64,000 nucleotides of DNA. Source: WQUF01 sp031549885 (GTDB lineage: Bacteria > Bacillota > Clostridia > Clostridiales > Clostridiaceae). This document shows positions 49,199 to 59,550 of this stretch, piece by piece; within the stretch, counting starts at the first letter, position 1; every line of letters starts with the position of its first letter. The DNA lies in NCBI GenBank assembly GCA_031549885.1, contig JAVBPD010000032.1:17260-81259 (forward strand), in the 5' to 3' direction. The position numbers and the translations under genes are program-made. A model generated the notes under the pieces. The model was not told where the DNA came from and made no database searches. It saw only the letters and a program-made list of their open reading frames with translations.

Positions 49199-51889
49199 AT
49201 GATAATGAATAAAAAAGAAAATCGTGATTTAATTATAAGAGCTCAAAGGGTAAAAAAGCGTTTATTAAGCTCATCTAGAAAAAGCTCTGATACTTTGCTT
49301 ATCCAATATGACAATAGCTATGATGGATATGATGATGAAAAAGTTGAAGATATGAGGGATCAATTTGGAGCCAATTTAATAACTAAACAAAAAGAGGTAT
49401 CTATATTTAAAAGATTTGTAGAAGCTTTTATTAACCCATTTACAATTGTCTTGTTTGTTTTAGCTGTTATATCTTTTTTTACAAATGATATTCCTGCAGT
49501 AATTATAGTATTATCTATGGTTACAATAAGTGGGCTTCTTCGATTTATTCAAGAATTTAGAAGCAAAAAGTCTGCTGATCGCTTAAGTGAAATGGTTGAA
49601 ACTACAATTACTGTACAAAGGGAAACATATAATGAGAACAATGAAGATGAAGCAATCTCAGAAAAAAAAGAGATTTCCCTTGATGATCTTGTGGTAGGAG
49701 ATGTGGTTTACCTTGCTGCAGGAGATATGATACCTGCTGATGTGCGCATACTAAAGGCTAAAGATTTATTTGTTAGCCAAGCATCTTTAACTGGAGAAAG
49801 CGAGCCTGTTGAAAAATTTGCAAAAGAAATACCAGGTAAAAATACAAACCCACTTGATTTAAACAATTTAGCATTTATGGGATGCAATGTTATTTCTGGA
49901 TCTGCTATAGCATTGGTATTAGCTGTTGGTGATGATACTATGCTTGGCTCAATATCAAAGCAAATGCAAGAGAAAAAGCCACTTACTAGCTTTGAAAAAG
50001 GTGTTAATTCAGTTTCATGGGTTCTTATTCGATTTATGCTAATTATGGTTCCTATTGTTTTTTTAATAAATGGTTTTACAAAGGGAAGCTGGATTGAAGC
50101 ATTTTTATTTGCTCTTTCAGTAGCTGTAGGTCTCACTCCTGAAATGCTTCCTATGATTGTGTCTGCAAACCTTGCTAAAGGCGCTGTTTCAATGTCAAAA
50201 AAAGATGTTATTGTAAAAGATTTAAATTCCATACAAAATTTTGGCGCTATGGATGTTTTGTGTACTGACAAGACTGGAACTATTACTAAGGATAAGGTTA
50301 TTTTAGAATATCATCTTGACATACATGGAAATGATGATATTAGAGTATTAAGGCATGCGTTTTTAAATAGTTATTTTCAAACTGGACTTAAAAATTTAAT
50401 GGATATTTCCATTATTGAAAAAGCCCATGAGAATAATATAGTTGAAAAGTGGAAAGCTTTCACTAAGGTTGATGAAATACCATTTGACTTTAATCGCCGT
50501 CGCATGAGCGTGGTGGTAGCTGATGAAAATGGTAAAACTCAGCTTATTACTAAAGGCGCCATTGAGGAAATGCTCTCTATTTCAGAATTTGTGGAATATA
50601 AAGGAAAGGTAGAGCCTTTAACAGATGAAATTAGAAAAGAAGTTTTAGATACTTGCATAAAGTATAACGCTGATGGACTTCGTGTATTGGGAGTTTCTCA
50701 AAAGACTAATCCATCACCTATAGGTGCATTTTCTGCTCAAGATGAAAATAATATGGTTTTAATAGGGTATTTAGCTTTTCTTGATCCTCCAAAGGATAGC
50801 GCTGAAGAGGCTATAGCAGCTCTTAATGAATATGGTGTTGATGTTAAAGTATTAACTGGAGATAATGACGCTGTTACAAAGAGCGTGTGCAAACAAGTTG
50901 GCATTAAGGTAGAAAATATAGTCCTTGGTTATGATTTGGAAAATATGGATGATGATAAGTTAAAGAAAACTGTTGAGAATGCTAATATATTTGCGAAACT
51001 ATCACCACAGCAAAAGGCTAGAATTGTAACAGCTTTGAGAAATAATGGACATACAGTTGGGTTTATGGGTGATGGTATAAATGATGCTGCTGCAATGAAA
51101 GCTGCCGATGTTGGAATATCTGTGGATACTGCTGTGGATATTGCAAAGGAATCTGCAAATCTTATACTTATGGAAAAAGATTTAATGGTTCTTGAAGAGG
51201 GGATTGTAGAAGGCAGAAAGATTTATGCCAATATAATTAAGTATATTAAAATGACAGCAAGTTCAAACTTTGGGAATATGCTTTCAGTTCTAGCTGCCTC
51301 TGCATTTTTACCATTTTTACCTATGCTTCCCATTCAAATTTTAATATTAAATTTAATTTATGATATTTCCTGTATAGCAATACCATGGGATAACGTTGAT
51401 GGGGACTATTTAAAAAAGCCTAGAAAATGGGATGCTTCATCTATTACAAAATTTATGGTTTGGATGGGGCCAACAAGTTCCATATTTGATATTGCAACTT
51501 ATATTTTAATGTATTTCTTAATTTGCAATGTGGCATTTGGTGGGCCATATAAAATTTTGCCTAATGAAACAAAGGAACTATTTATGATGTTATTTAACGC
51601 TGGTTGGTTTGTAGAATCTTTATGGTCTCAAACGCTTGTAATCCACATGATTAGAACACCTAAGATTCCATTTATTAAAAGCATGGCATCTTGGCAAGTT
51701 GTGCTACTTACAACAATGGGGATGATCGTTGGAACAGTTATCCCATATACATCTTTAGGAAACATCATAGGAATGCTTCCTATGCCTGCAATATATTTTC
51801 CTTGTCTTATTTTAACTATTTTCTGTTATATGGTACTTGCTACTTTGATTAAAAAACTATTTATAAGAAAATATGGGCAGTTGCTTTAA
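49199..51889 (+). CDS. mgtA: Magnesium-translocating P-type ATPase (MgtA/MgtB type)
   Basis: The 896-residue P3B ATPase imports Mg2+ at low external concentration. It has an N-terminal cytoplasmic region, actuator TGES (SQASLTGESEPVEKF), membrane motif VGLTPEMLPMIV, phosphorylated Asp357 in CTDKTGTITKDK, nucleotide-site KGAIEEML and LTGDND, and hinge MGDGINDAAAMKAADVGIS. The ten-helix plan and length are normal. It lies behind the M-box and leader ORF and ends at its own terminator. Confidence 0.95.
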   Translation: MIMNKKENRDLIIRAQRVKKRLLSSSRKSSDTLLIQYDNSYDGYDDEKVEDMRDQFGANLITKQKEVSIFKRFVEAFINPFTIVLFVLAVISFFTNDIPAVIIVLSMVTISGLLRFIQEFRSKKSADRLSEMVETTITVQRETYNENNEDEAISEKKEISLDDLVVGDVVYLAAGDMIPADVRILKAKDLFVSQASLTGESEPVEKFAKEIPGKNTNPLDLNNLAFMGCNVISGSAIALVLAVGDDTMLGSISKQMQEKKPLTSFEKGVNSVSWVLIRFMLIMVPIVFLINGFTKGSWIEAFLFALSVAVGLTPEMLPMIVSANLAKGAVSMSKKDVIVKDLNSIQNFGAMDVLCTDKTGTITKDKVILEYHLDIHGNDDIRVLRHAFLNSYFQTGLKNLMDISIIEKAHENNIVEKWKAFTKVDEIPFDFNRRRMSVVVADENGKTQLITKGAIEEMLSISEFVEYKGKVEPLTDEIRKEVLDTCIKYNADGLRVLGVSQKTNPSPIGAFSAQDENNMVLIGYLAFLDPPKDSAEEAIAALNEYGVDVKVLTGDNDAVTKSVCKQVGIKVENIVLGYDLENMDDDKLKKTVENANIFAKLSPQQKARIVTALRNNGHTVGFMGDGINDAAAMKAADVGISVDTAVDIAKESANLILMEKDLMVLEEGIVEGRKIYANIIKYIKMTASSNFGNMLSVLAASAFLPFLPMLPIQILILNLIYDISCIAIPWDNVDGDYLKKPRKWDASSITKFMVWMGPTSSIFDIATYILMYFLICNVAFGGPYKILPNETKELFMMLFNAGWFVESLWSQTLVIHMIRTPKIPFIKSMASWQVVLLTTMGMIVGTVIPYTSLGNIIGMLPMPAIYFPCLILTIFCYMVLATLIKKLFIRKYGQLL

Positions 51890-51892
51890 TTT

Positions 51893-51945
51893 ATAAAGGT
51901 GCATTTTATTAGGATAATTCTAATAAGGTGCACCTTTATTTTATT
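51893..51945 (+). terminator. Terminator after mgtA
   Basis: ATAAAGGTGCA pairs with TGCACCTTTAT and is followed by a T-rich tail. Confidence 0.85.
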
Positions 51946-52034
51946 AAACTTAACTGGTATAAAGACTAATATTAATTAATATTAATTAAATAAATAAATG
52001 TTAGTATGAAAATTTTTATAGAATGGAGGATTAT

Positions 52035-55000
52035 ATGATTTTATTAAATGCAAAAGTTGATCCTAAAATAGAAATTGCAGTTCAGCTTAGTGACGCTGAA
52101 AGAGACGTGGATAAGGAAATAATGACTGGATATGATAATAAAACAAAAACATGGAAATTAATAGTTAAATATAGTGGAAACATAGCTGATATTAGCGCTA
52201 AATATAATGTATTTTCAGAAATTTTAACTGAAAAATATGCAATAGTAACAATAGAAGAAGCTAAAATTCGTGAGTTTGTAAATGAACCAAATATAGAGTT
52301 TGTTGAAAAACCAAAAAGCTTTCACTTTAATTTAAGAACTAGTTTAAATGAAGCCTGTATATTGCAAGTAAAGAATTATCCTCAATATAATTTAAAAGGA
52401 GACGGGGTATTAATTGGTATAATAGATTCCGGAATTGATTATTTACATCCTGATTTTATAGATGATAATAATAAAAGCAGGATTTTATATATATGGGACC
52501 AGTCTGCAGAAGAAGGGAGGCATCCTATAGGGTTTATACATGGGCGTGAATATACAAATGAAGAAATCAATGAAGCTATTGCTTTAGACAAAGATGGGGA
52601 AGAACAAAATAGTTTGAAGCATATTGACTATATTGGTCATGGAACCCATGTTGCAGGTATAGCAGCTGGAAATGGAAAAGCTAGCAAAGGATTATATCAA
52701 GGTGTGGCTACGATGTCTAAGCTTGTAGTAGTAAAAATGGGCAAACCAGATTATGAAGGATATCCTATAAATAATATTGATATTATGGAAGGGGTAAAAT
52801 ATATTATTGAAAAAGCTAAGTTATTAAATATGCCTGTTGCCATGAATATAAGCTATGGATCAAATATTGGAGCTCATGATGGAAACAGCGTATTTGAATC
52901 TTATATGAATGAAATGGCTTTACAATGGAAAACTGCTATTGTAGTTTCATCAGGAAATGAGGCAGATGCCGGAAGGCATACTCATGGCAATATTAAGAAT
53001 AATAATTCATCTCAATTTGTTGTTGAAGGAAATATAAATTCTATTTCTGTTGATATCTGGAAATCACAGATGGATTTCTTTGATGTTGAGATAATAAATC
53101 CACGAGGGGTTTCTACTGGAATAATACCTCATAAAACCAGCAATCTTGTATTTAGCATTGGTAATGAAAAAATTTACGTGCGCTTTAATAAATCTACTCC
53201 ATACAGCATTAGAGAAAATATTTCTGTTGAACTAATTGCAGTAGATAGATATTTAAATGAAGGAATTTGGACTATGCTATTTCATAATTATTATGTGATT
53301 GATGGAGAATATCATATTTGGCTTTTTACACAAGAAAAGTTTTCTTTAGCAAGATTTTTAACTCCAACAGAAATAAGGACTTATACATTGCCATCAACTA
53401 GCAGTAATGTAATAAGTGTTGGTGGTTATGATGGGTTAACAGGAAAACTTTCAACTTTTTCAGGTAGAGGCTATACTGTCGATAGCTTAAATATTAAACC
53501 TGATTTATGTGCTCCTGCTGAAGGAATAATTTCTTGTGCGCCAGGTGGAGGGTATGATGCTCTTACAGGTACAAGTATGGCAGCTCCTTTTGTTACAGGC
53601 GCATGTGCGCTTTTAATGGAATGGGGAATAGTACATGGAAATGATCTATATCTTTATGGTCAAAGCTTAAAAGGTTATTTATGTTCTGGTGCTAAAAGGG
53701 AAAGAAATATAAAATATCCAAACGTTTATTGGGGGTATGGGAAATTATGCTTATTGAATTCTATAGAAATATTAAGTGGAATTGTACAAATGAGAAACCA
53801 AGATAGAAATGAAGCAGAAAATTTAAAGGATATAGAAGAGAAGATAGCATCTGAGGATTACATTGATTTTGTTACAGCATATAATTCTGCCCTTGTTAAT
53901 TTAGCAAATTCTAATAAAGATGTAGTAATAGGAAAATTAATTCCATATGGGCTTGCAGCTGTTTATGTAAAAAAAGAAATACTTGATGAGGTAATTAATA
54001 GTTTAAATGTGTTATCAGATTTAAGCTATCCTCTTTTATTTAATATAACTGATCAAGAAAGTTTAACTGAATCTAATATACTTCCTATTTTAATTAATCC
54101 ACATTTAAATTTAAGGGGAAATGGTGTGCTAATTGGGATAGTGGATACAGGAATTGACTATACTCATCCTGCATTTGTATATGAAGATGGTACTTCAAAA
54201 ATTGTATCAATATGGGATCAAAATATATTTTTAGGGAATCCTCCTCCTACTTATAAATATGGAACTGAATATTCTAACGAACAGATTAATGCAGCTTTAA
54301 AATCTGAAAATCCATTCGATATTGTGCCGTCAAATGACACAGTTGGACATGGAACATTTATTGCAGGTGTTGCCTGCGGTAGATATGATGGAGAAAATAT
54401 AGGGGTAGCTCCTGATGCTAAATTAGTTGTTGTAAAGCTTGCACCTGCAAAACAGTATGCTGCAGAAAATAGCATGGTTTTTAATGATGCTCTAGTATAT
54501 CAAGATACAGATGTTTTATTAGGTATGATTTATTTAATGGAAAAGGCTGATTCATTAGGCATGCCATTATCTATTTGTCTTGGACTTGGCACTAATCAAG
54601 GAGGTCATGATGGGTTAACTTATTTTCCCATTCAAGGAAATAAGATAGGTACAGCATTAACTGTTTCTGGGGGAAATGAAGGGAATTCAAGAAGGCATAC
54701 AATGGGAAAAATAGAAGGTAATGATGAGACATATATTATTGAAATGAATATAGCTGAAGAGGAAAAGGGAACTGTAGTATATATTTGGGGTTATTCTCCA
54801 GATAAGTTCTCTATATCTTTATTGTCGCCTTCTGGAGAAGTAATAGAAAAAGTGCCAGTTAAAAACACTTCTCAAGATAAATTTAGATTAATATTTCATA
54901 ATTGTACTATTTGGGTCAATTATTATATTTCAGTAGATAGAAATGGTGATGAACTGTGCGTTATAAGATTTAAAAATCCAGAAGCTGGAATATGGAAAAT

Positions 55001-55649
55001 AACACTTTATGGTGATGCAATTATTAACGGCAATTTTCATGCTTGGTTACCTTCAAATGGATTATCAGAAAAAGATACATTCTTCTTAAATTCATTTCCT
55101 GATTTTACCATTACTGAAATTGGAAATTCAAGCCAAGTAATATGTGTAACTGCTTATAATCATATTAATCAAAATTTATTTGTAGAATCAGGCAGAGGGC
55201 CTTCTAGGCATGGTGTTATACGGCCTGATCTTATTGCACCAGGGGTAAATATTAGTGGACCTGCTGTAGGAGGCGGATATACTACTTCAAGCGGAAGCAG
55301 TATAGCTGCAGCAAATGTATCAGGCGCTGTGGCGATTATTTTACAATGGGCAATTGTTAATAAAAATTTTCCTGATATTAATGGAAATATTATTAAATCA
55401 TTTCTTTTAGCTGGCGCAAGAAGGCGAAGGGGAATAACATATCCAAATAATCAATATGGGTTTGGACAGCTTGATTTATTAAATACATTTAAAGAGATGT
55501 CTACAATTCAATTTGAAAGCAATAATAATTTTTATATTAACTCACGGGGAGTAAGAAGGGAAATCGAAAGGAGAGAAATGGAATATGATAAATTAGTTTT
55601 ATCAATGTTTTTATTTGAGGATTTAAGATATTGCATGAAAATGAAATAA
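52035..55649 (+). CDS. Tandem Csp-like subtilisin family (S8) serine proteases fused in one protein
   Basis: I start at the ATG at 52035 (GGAGG just upstream), giving 1204 residues. Each half has a prodomain-like segment and a subtilase domain with a long insert. First triad: Asp131 (IIDSGIDYLHP), His202 (GHGTHVAGIAAG), Ser514 (GTSMAAP). Second: Asp704 (IVDTGIDYTHP), His772 (GHGTFIAGVACG), Ser1089 (GSSIAAA). Oxyanion Asn residues are in SSGNEAD and SGGNEGN. There is no signal peptide. The layout recalls CspBA, the spore germination protease fusion that processes SleC, but there is no cspC or sleC nearby. Confidence 0.9.
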   Translation: MILLNAKVDPKIEIAVQLSDAERDVDKEIMTGYDNKTKTWKLIVKYSGNIADISAKYNVFSEILTEKYAIVTIEEAKIREFVNEPNIEFVEKPKSFHFNLRTSLNEACILQVKNYPQYNLKGDGVLIGIIDSGIDYLHPDFIDDNNKSRILYIWDQSAEEGRHPIGFIHGREYTNEEINEAIALDKDGEEQNSLKHIDYIGHGTHVAGIAAGNGKASKGLYQGVATMSKLVVVKMGKPDYEGYPINNIDIMEGVKYIIEKAKLLNMPVAMNISYGSNIGAHDGNSVFESYMNEMALQWKTAIVVSSGNEADAGRHTHGNIKNNNSSQFVVEGNINSISVDIWKSQMDFFDVEIINPRGVSTGIIPHKTSNLVFSIGNEKIYVRFNKSTPYSIRENISVELIAVDRYLNEGIWTMLFHNYYVIDGEYHIWLFTQEKFSLARFLTPTEIRTYTLPSTSSNVISVGGYDGLTGKLSTFSGRGYTVDSLNIKPDLCAPAEGIISCAPGGGYDALTGTSMAAPFVTGACALLMEWGIVHGNDLYLYGQSLKGYLCSGAKRERNIKYPNVYWGYGKLCLLNSIEILSGIVQMRNQDRNEAENLKDIEEKIASEDYIDFVTAYNSALVNLANSNKDVVIGKLIPYGLAAVYVKKEILDEVINSLNVLSDLSYPLLFNITDQESLTESNILPILINPHLNLRGNGVLIGIVDTGIDYTHPAFVYEDGTSKIVSIWDQNIFLGNPPPTYKYGTEYSNEQINAALKSENPFDIVPSNDTVGHGTFIAGVACGRYDGENIGVAPDAKLVVVKLAPAKQYAAENSMVFNDALVYQDTDVLLGMIYLMEKADSLGMPLSICLGLGTNQGGHDGLTYFPIQGNKIGTALTVSGGNEGNSRRHTMGKIEGNDETYIIEMNIAEEEKGTVVYIWGYSPDKFSISLLSPSGEVIEKVPVKNTSQDKFRLIFHNCTIWVNYYISVDRNGDELCVIRFKNPEAGIWKITLYGDAIINGNFHAWLPSNGLSEKDTFFLNSFPDFTITEIGNSSQVICVTAYNHINQNLFVESGRGPSRHGVIRPDLIAPGVNISGPAVGGGYTTSSGSSIAAANVSGAVAIILQWAIVNKNFPDINGNIIKSFLLAGARRRRGITYPNNQYGFGQLDLLNTFKEMSTIQFESNNNFYINSRGVRREIERREMEYDKLVLSMFLFEDLRYCMKMK

Positions 55650-55659
55650 TAAATTAAAG

Positions 55660-55686
55660 ACCTATCATTATCTGTGATAGGTTTTA
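55660..55686 (+). terminator. Terminator after the subtilase gene
   Basis: ACCTATCA pairs with TGATAGGT and is followed by TTTATC. Confidence 0.75.
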
Positions 55687-55798
55687 TCAATTTGAAATAA
55701 TTATCATTTAATATAAATAATAATTATGTTATAATATTTATAGTTACTTAATTTAAGTGTTCATTTATAATGTAATTTATTTTGAAAGGAAAATGTGT

Positions 55799-57133
55799 AT
55801 GAGTAAAATCGTAGTAGTTGGAGCAAATCATGCTGGTACTGCCGCTATTAATACAATATTGCAAAATGGAAAACAAAATGAGGTTGTAGTTTTTGATGGT
55901 AACTCTAATATAAGTTTTTTAGGTTGCGGAATGGCTCTTTGGATTGGGAATCAAATTAAAGGTTCAGAAGGACTTTTTTATTCAAGCAAAGAACTTCTTG
56001 AAAACTCCGGAGCTAAAGTAAACATGGAGTCAACAGTTGATAATGTTGATTTTGACAATAAAAAAGTTTATGTTACTTTAAAAAATGGATATAAGGCAGT
56101 TGAAAATTATGATAAGTTAATTTTAGCAACTGGATCGCTACCAATAATACCTGATGTAAAAGGAAAAGATCTTGAAAATGTTCAATTAGTAAAATTGTAT
56201 CAGAATGCTGAGGAAGTTATTGAAAAATTAAAAAATCCTGATCTTAAAAATATAATTGTAGTAGGTGCAGGTTATATAGGTGTAGAGCTTGCAGAAGCTT
56301 TTCAAAGACATGGTAAAAATGTAACTATGGTGGATGTAGCAAGCACTTGTCTTTCAAATTATTATGATACCCCATTTTCAAGTGCTATGGATGAAAATTT
56401 AAAGAAAAATGGAATAAATTTATCCTATGGGGAACGTCTTCTTGAGATTAAAGGAGACAAAAAGGTTCAATCTGTTTTAACAGATAAAAATGAATATCCT
56501 GCTGATATGGTGATTTTATGCATTGGATTTAGGCCAAATAATAAACTTGGTAAAGATAAACTAGAATTATTTAGAAATGGAGCTTATCTTGTAAATAGAC
56601 ATCAAGAAACTAGTGTAAAAGATGTTTATGCAATTGGAGATTGTGCCACTGTTTATGATAACTCCATTGACAGTGTAAGCTATATTGCTCTTGCTACAAA
56701 TGCAGTAAGAAGTGGGCTTATAGCTGCATATAATGTGTGCGATATTCCTCTTGAAGGTGCTGGAGTCCAAGGCTCTAATGGTATTTGCATATTTGATTAT
56801 AAGATGGTATCCACAGGCATATCAATGCAAAGGGCAAAAAATCTTGGAATAGATGCAGATTGCGTAGATTATGAAGATTATCAAAAGCCAGAGTTTATTG
56901 AAACATCTAATGAAAAAGTTAAATTAAGAATTGTATTTGATAAAAAGACAAGAATAGTAATAGGTGCTCAAATGGCATCAAATTACGATATGCACATGGG
57001 AATTCATATGTTTTCACTTGCTATACAAGAGAAAGTTACTATAGATAAATTAAAACTTTTAGATATATTCTTTTTACCACATTTTAATAAGCCATATAAT
57101 TATATAACTATGGCAGCTTTAAGTGCAAAGTAA
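55799..57133 (+). CDS. NADH oxidase / CoA-disulfide reductase-like flavoprotein
   Basis: I take the ATG at 55799 after AAAGGAAAATGTGT (444 residues). It has an FAD-binding start VVVGANHAGTAA, redox-active Cys43 in FLGCGMALW, NAD-binding IIVVGAGYIGVELAEAF (about 155-171) and a second FAD motif DVYAIGDCATVYD. The single conserved Cys is typical of water-forming NADH oxidases (Nox) that detoxify oxygen. CoA-disulfide reductase is the alternative. Single-gene unit. Confidence 0.9.
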   Translation: MSKIVVVGANHAGTAAINTILQNGKQNEVVVFDGNSNISFLGCGMALWIGNQIKGSEGLFYSSKELLENSGAKVNMESTVDNVDFDNKKVYVTLKNGYKAVENYDKLILATGSLPIIPDVKGKDLENVQLVKLYQNAEEVIEKLKNPDLKNIIVVGAGYIGVELAEAFQRHGKNVTMVDVASTCLSNYYDTPFSSAMDENLKKNGINLSYGERLLEIKGDKKVQSVLTDKNEYPADMVILCIGFRPNNKLGKDKLELFRNGAYLVNRHQETSVKDVYAIGDCATVYDNSIDSVSYIALATNAVRSGLIAAYNVCDIPLEGAGVQGSNGICIFDYKMVSTGISMQRAKNLGIDADCVDYEDYQKPEFIETSNEKVKLRIVFDKKTRIVIGAQMASNYDMHMGIHMFSLAIQEKVTIDKLKLLDIFFLPHFNKPYNYITMAALSAK

Positions 57134-57137
57134 AAAT

Positions 57138-57164
57138 TAAAGGCAGATATTTTTTCTGCCTTTT
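57138..57164. terminator. Bidirectional terminator
   Basis: AAAGGCAGA pairs with TCTGCCTTT. T runs are present on both strands, between nox and the convergent NlpC/P60 gene. Confidence 0.85.
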
Positions 57165-57168
57165 AAAA

Positions 57169-58848
57169 TTATATTAATATTCGCCTTGCAGTTAAATAAT
57201 ATTTAAGAGTTGATATTTTAACCACATCTCCTGCTTCAGGAGAGTGAATATATTCAGAATTTCCTATATAAATGCCAACATGGCTTGGCTGGGAAGTTCC
57301 AAAGAATATTAAATCAGCTAATGTTAAACTGCTATTTGCCACTTTAACCCCTTCATTTACTTGTGTATAAGTTGTTCTTGAAACTGTTATGCCAGCTTGT
57401 TTATAAACATATTGGACAAAGCCTGAACAGTCAAATCCATTAGGGCCTGCTCCGCCCCACACATACGGAGTTCCCAGGTACTTTTTTGCAGTGGTTATTA
57501 TTTCATTTCTCTTTATATCTGCTGAGGTATTATTTGGATTTTTTGATGATTTTATTAAATTAAATATTTGACCATTTGTAAAATTTTCTTCAAACTGTTG
57601 TATTTTTGTGCCATCTTGATTTATATCTAGTACCTTGCCTGTCTCTACTGATTTTAACCTATATTTATCTCTGTAAGGTTCAATATAAAAATGCTGGTTT
57701 TGTGCTTTTAAATAATCTTGTTGAACCAATAAATCTGGATTTTCCTTAATAGTTAAAGATAAATTTGAATGGCAAGGTTTAATGGCATATGCGCCATTTG
57801 ACAGATATAAAAAATTAAAAATTTGATTGTTTGCATTATTATCGTTTGATAGTATAGCTTCTGCATTATTTAACATGCTAAAATCTTTAATAGTTAAAAA
57901 TTTATTATTTTTAAAGCTTTGAATTTTATAATATCCATTATCTATAAAAGCTACATTGGGATGATTTATTGGATTTTTTGATACCAGTTTAAAGTTGAAT
58001 TTTTGATTATTATCATCTTTTTTAAGGTATTGTATAATCTTAACTCCTCTATCTTTAGATCCATTTAAAGCCCCTAATACTCTAGACAAAACCTTTGACT
58101 TTATATAAAAAGTTCCAGGTGCATCTTCCTCAATATAAAACCTTTGGTCATCTTTTAAATTTGCTGGATATTGGTTTATAGTAAGTCCATCAGTTGTTGC
58201 AGCTTGTAGATACATATTTGAATGAGCAGCTTTTATTGTATAAGCTCCATCTTTTTGCATTTCAAAATAGAAAATCTGGTTATTTCCACCATTCCATATA
58301 TCTTGCTTTAAAACAGACTCTCCAAAATTAAAATTATAAACATCTAAAACATTATTGCTGTTTTTATTTGTGATTTTATAATAACCATTAGGAATTAATA
58401 TATTGTTTTTTTGGGCACTTTTTAGGGAAAACATTTGAAAATTTGAGATATTGTCATTTAAAGGACTCATAAAAGCAGATTCATTTACATTGCTTTTAAC
58501 AGTTAGTAATTTTTGAGAAGATTTTGACTTTATTGTAAAAAAGCCAGGTGTAATTTCTTCTACATAAAAATTTTGAGAATAAAGATTATTTTTTGATTTT
58601 TGCATTATTTCAAAGTTAGATAAATCTTTATTTTCAATGCATTCTAAAAATAATCCTGAATGAGCAGCCATTATTGTAAAAGTGTTGTCTAATTGTTTTT
58701 CAAAATAAAAGATCTGATTGTTATAACTACTTAAGCTACATTGTCTTAATTTAGCATTAATTTCAAAATCATATGAATAAACATCTAAAGCTTTGTTATT
58801 GCTTCTGTTTATTATGGTGTAATAACCACTTTTCTGTAAATAATTCAT
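57169..58848 (-). CDS. Ricin-type beta-trefoil repeats fused to a C-terminal NlpC/P60 peptidase
   Basis: The 559 residues begin directly with lectin-like repeats and no signal peptide. Three trefoil-sized blocks (about 1-145, 148-295, 300-440) repeat motifs such as NQIFYFE, YTIKAAHSNMYLQ and QRFYIEED. Residues about 445-559 form an NlpC/P60 gamma-D-glutamyl-diamino acid endopeptidase, with Cys474 in FDCSGFV, His in PSHVGIYIG and His in EYIHSPE. Peptidoglycan cleavage is the family role. Without a secretion signal it may act in spores, after lysis or by another export route. Confidence 0.9.
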   Translation of the reverse strand: MNYLQKSGYYTIINRSNNKALDVYSYDFEINAKLRQCSLSSYNNQIFYFEKQLDNTFTIMAAHSGLFLECIENKDLSNFEIMQKSKNNLYSQNFYVEEITPGFFTIKSKSSQKLLTVKSNVNESAFMSPLNDNISNFQMFSLKSAQKNNILIPNGYYKITNKNSNNVLDVYNFNFGESVLKQDIWNGGNNQIFYFEMQKDGAYTIKAAHSNMYLQAATTDGLTINQYPANLKDDQRFYIEEDAPGTFYIKSKVLSRVLGALNGSKDRGVKIIQYLKKDDNNQKFNFKLVSKNPINHPNVAFIDNGYYKIQSFKNNKFLTIKDFSMLNNAEAILSNDNNANNQIFNFLYLSNGAYAIKPCHSNLSLTIKENPDLLVQQDYLKAQNQHFYIEPYRDKYRLKSVETGKVLDINQDGTKIQQFEENFTNGQIFNLIKSSKNPNNTSADIKRNEIITTAKKYLGTPYVWGGAGPNGFDCSGFVQYVYKQAGITVSRTTYTQVNEGVKVANSSLTLADLIFFGTSQPSHVGIYIGNSEYIHSPEAGDVVKISTLKYYLTARRILI

Positions 58849-59007
58849 TTTAGCTCCTTTATAATATCTTTGGTTTAATAGTATTTTATTTGCTCGTTTG
58901 CGATTTAGTTCATATTATTAAAAAAATTTTAAAAATTCGGGAAGATTTTTAATTTTGATGCATTATATATGTGAAGATAGAATTATGATGATAAGGAGGA
59001 ATGCATA

Positions 59008-59550
59008 TTGCTAGAAGATGATCAATATATAATCGATGAAGTTATAAAGGGAAATATAGAATGCTTTACTAAGATTGTTATGAAATATGAGCAATATGCG
59101 TATAAATGTGCAATTATCCTTTTAAAAGATCATCATTATGCAAAAGATGCAGTTAATGAAGCTTTTATGCATGCTTATAGATCAATAAAGACTTTTAAAA
59201 ATGAAAATTTCAAAAGTTATTTTTTAAAAATAGTGTATAACTGCTGTTATGAAATTTTAAGAAAAAACAAGAGGTTAATTTTAAAAGAAGTGGAGAAAGA
59301 GGAGGAAGGCTATAATTATACCGAATTTGAATTTGAAAAATTAGATGATAGCAAGGCTATTATAAAAGCACTTCAAAGCCTTGCATTAGAAGATAAAACA
59401 ATAATTATGTTAAAGTACTACTATGATTATGATTATAATCAAATTGCAAGTTTTTTAAAGATTAAGGCTGCCACAGTTGGATCTAGATTGTTTAGGGCGA
59501 AGGAAAAGTTAAAAAAGGCATTAAAAGATGGAGGTGATTTTTTTGAATAA
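59008..59550 (+). CDS. ECF-type RNA polymerase sigma factor
   Basis: The 180-residue sigma-70 family member starts at a TTG spaced from AAGGAGG. Region 2 spans about 20-85 (YAKDAVNEAFMHAYRSIKTFKN) and region 4 about 115-170 (LALEDKTIIMLKYYYDYDYNQIASFLKIKAATVGSRLFRAKEKL). No region 1 or 3. The next gene overlaps it by 8 bases and encodes a membrane protein, the usual sigma/anti-sigma arrangement. It is divergent from the ricin/NlpC gene. Confidence 0.92.
   Translation: MLEDDQYIIDEVIKGNIECFTKIVMKYEQYAYKCAIILLKDHHYAKDAVNEAFMHAYRSIKTFKNENFKSYFLKIVYNCCYEILRKNKRLILKEVEKEEEGYNYTEFEFEKLDDSKAIIKALQSLALEDKTIIMLKYYYDYDYNQIASFLKIKAATVGSRLFRAKEKLKKALKDGGDFFE

Noticed and set aside
49708..50271. 187-codon frame opposite the P-type ATPase
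   Set aside because: Antisense shadow of strongly conserved coding sequence, with no ribosome binding site or domain.
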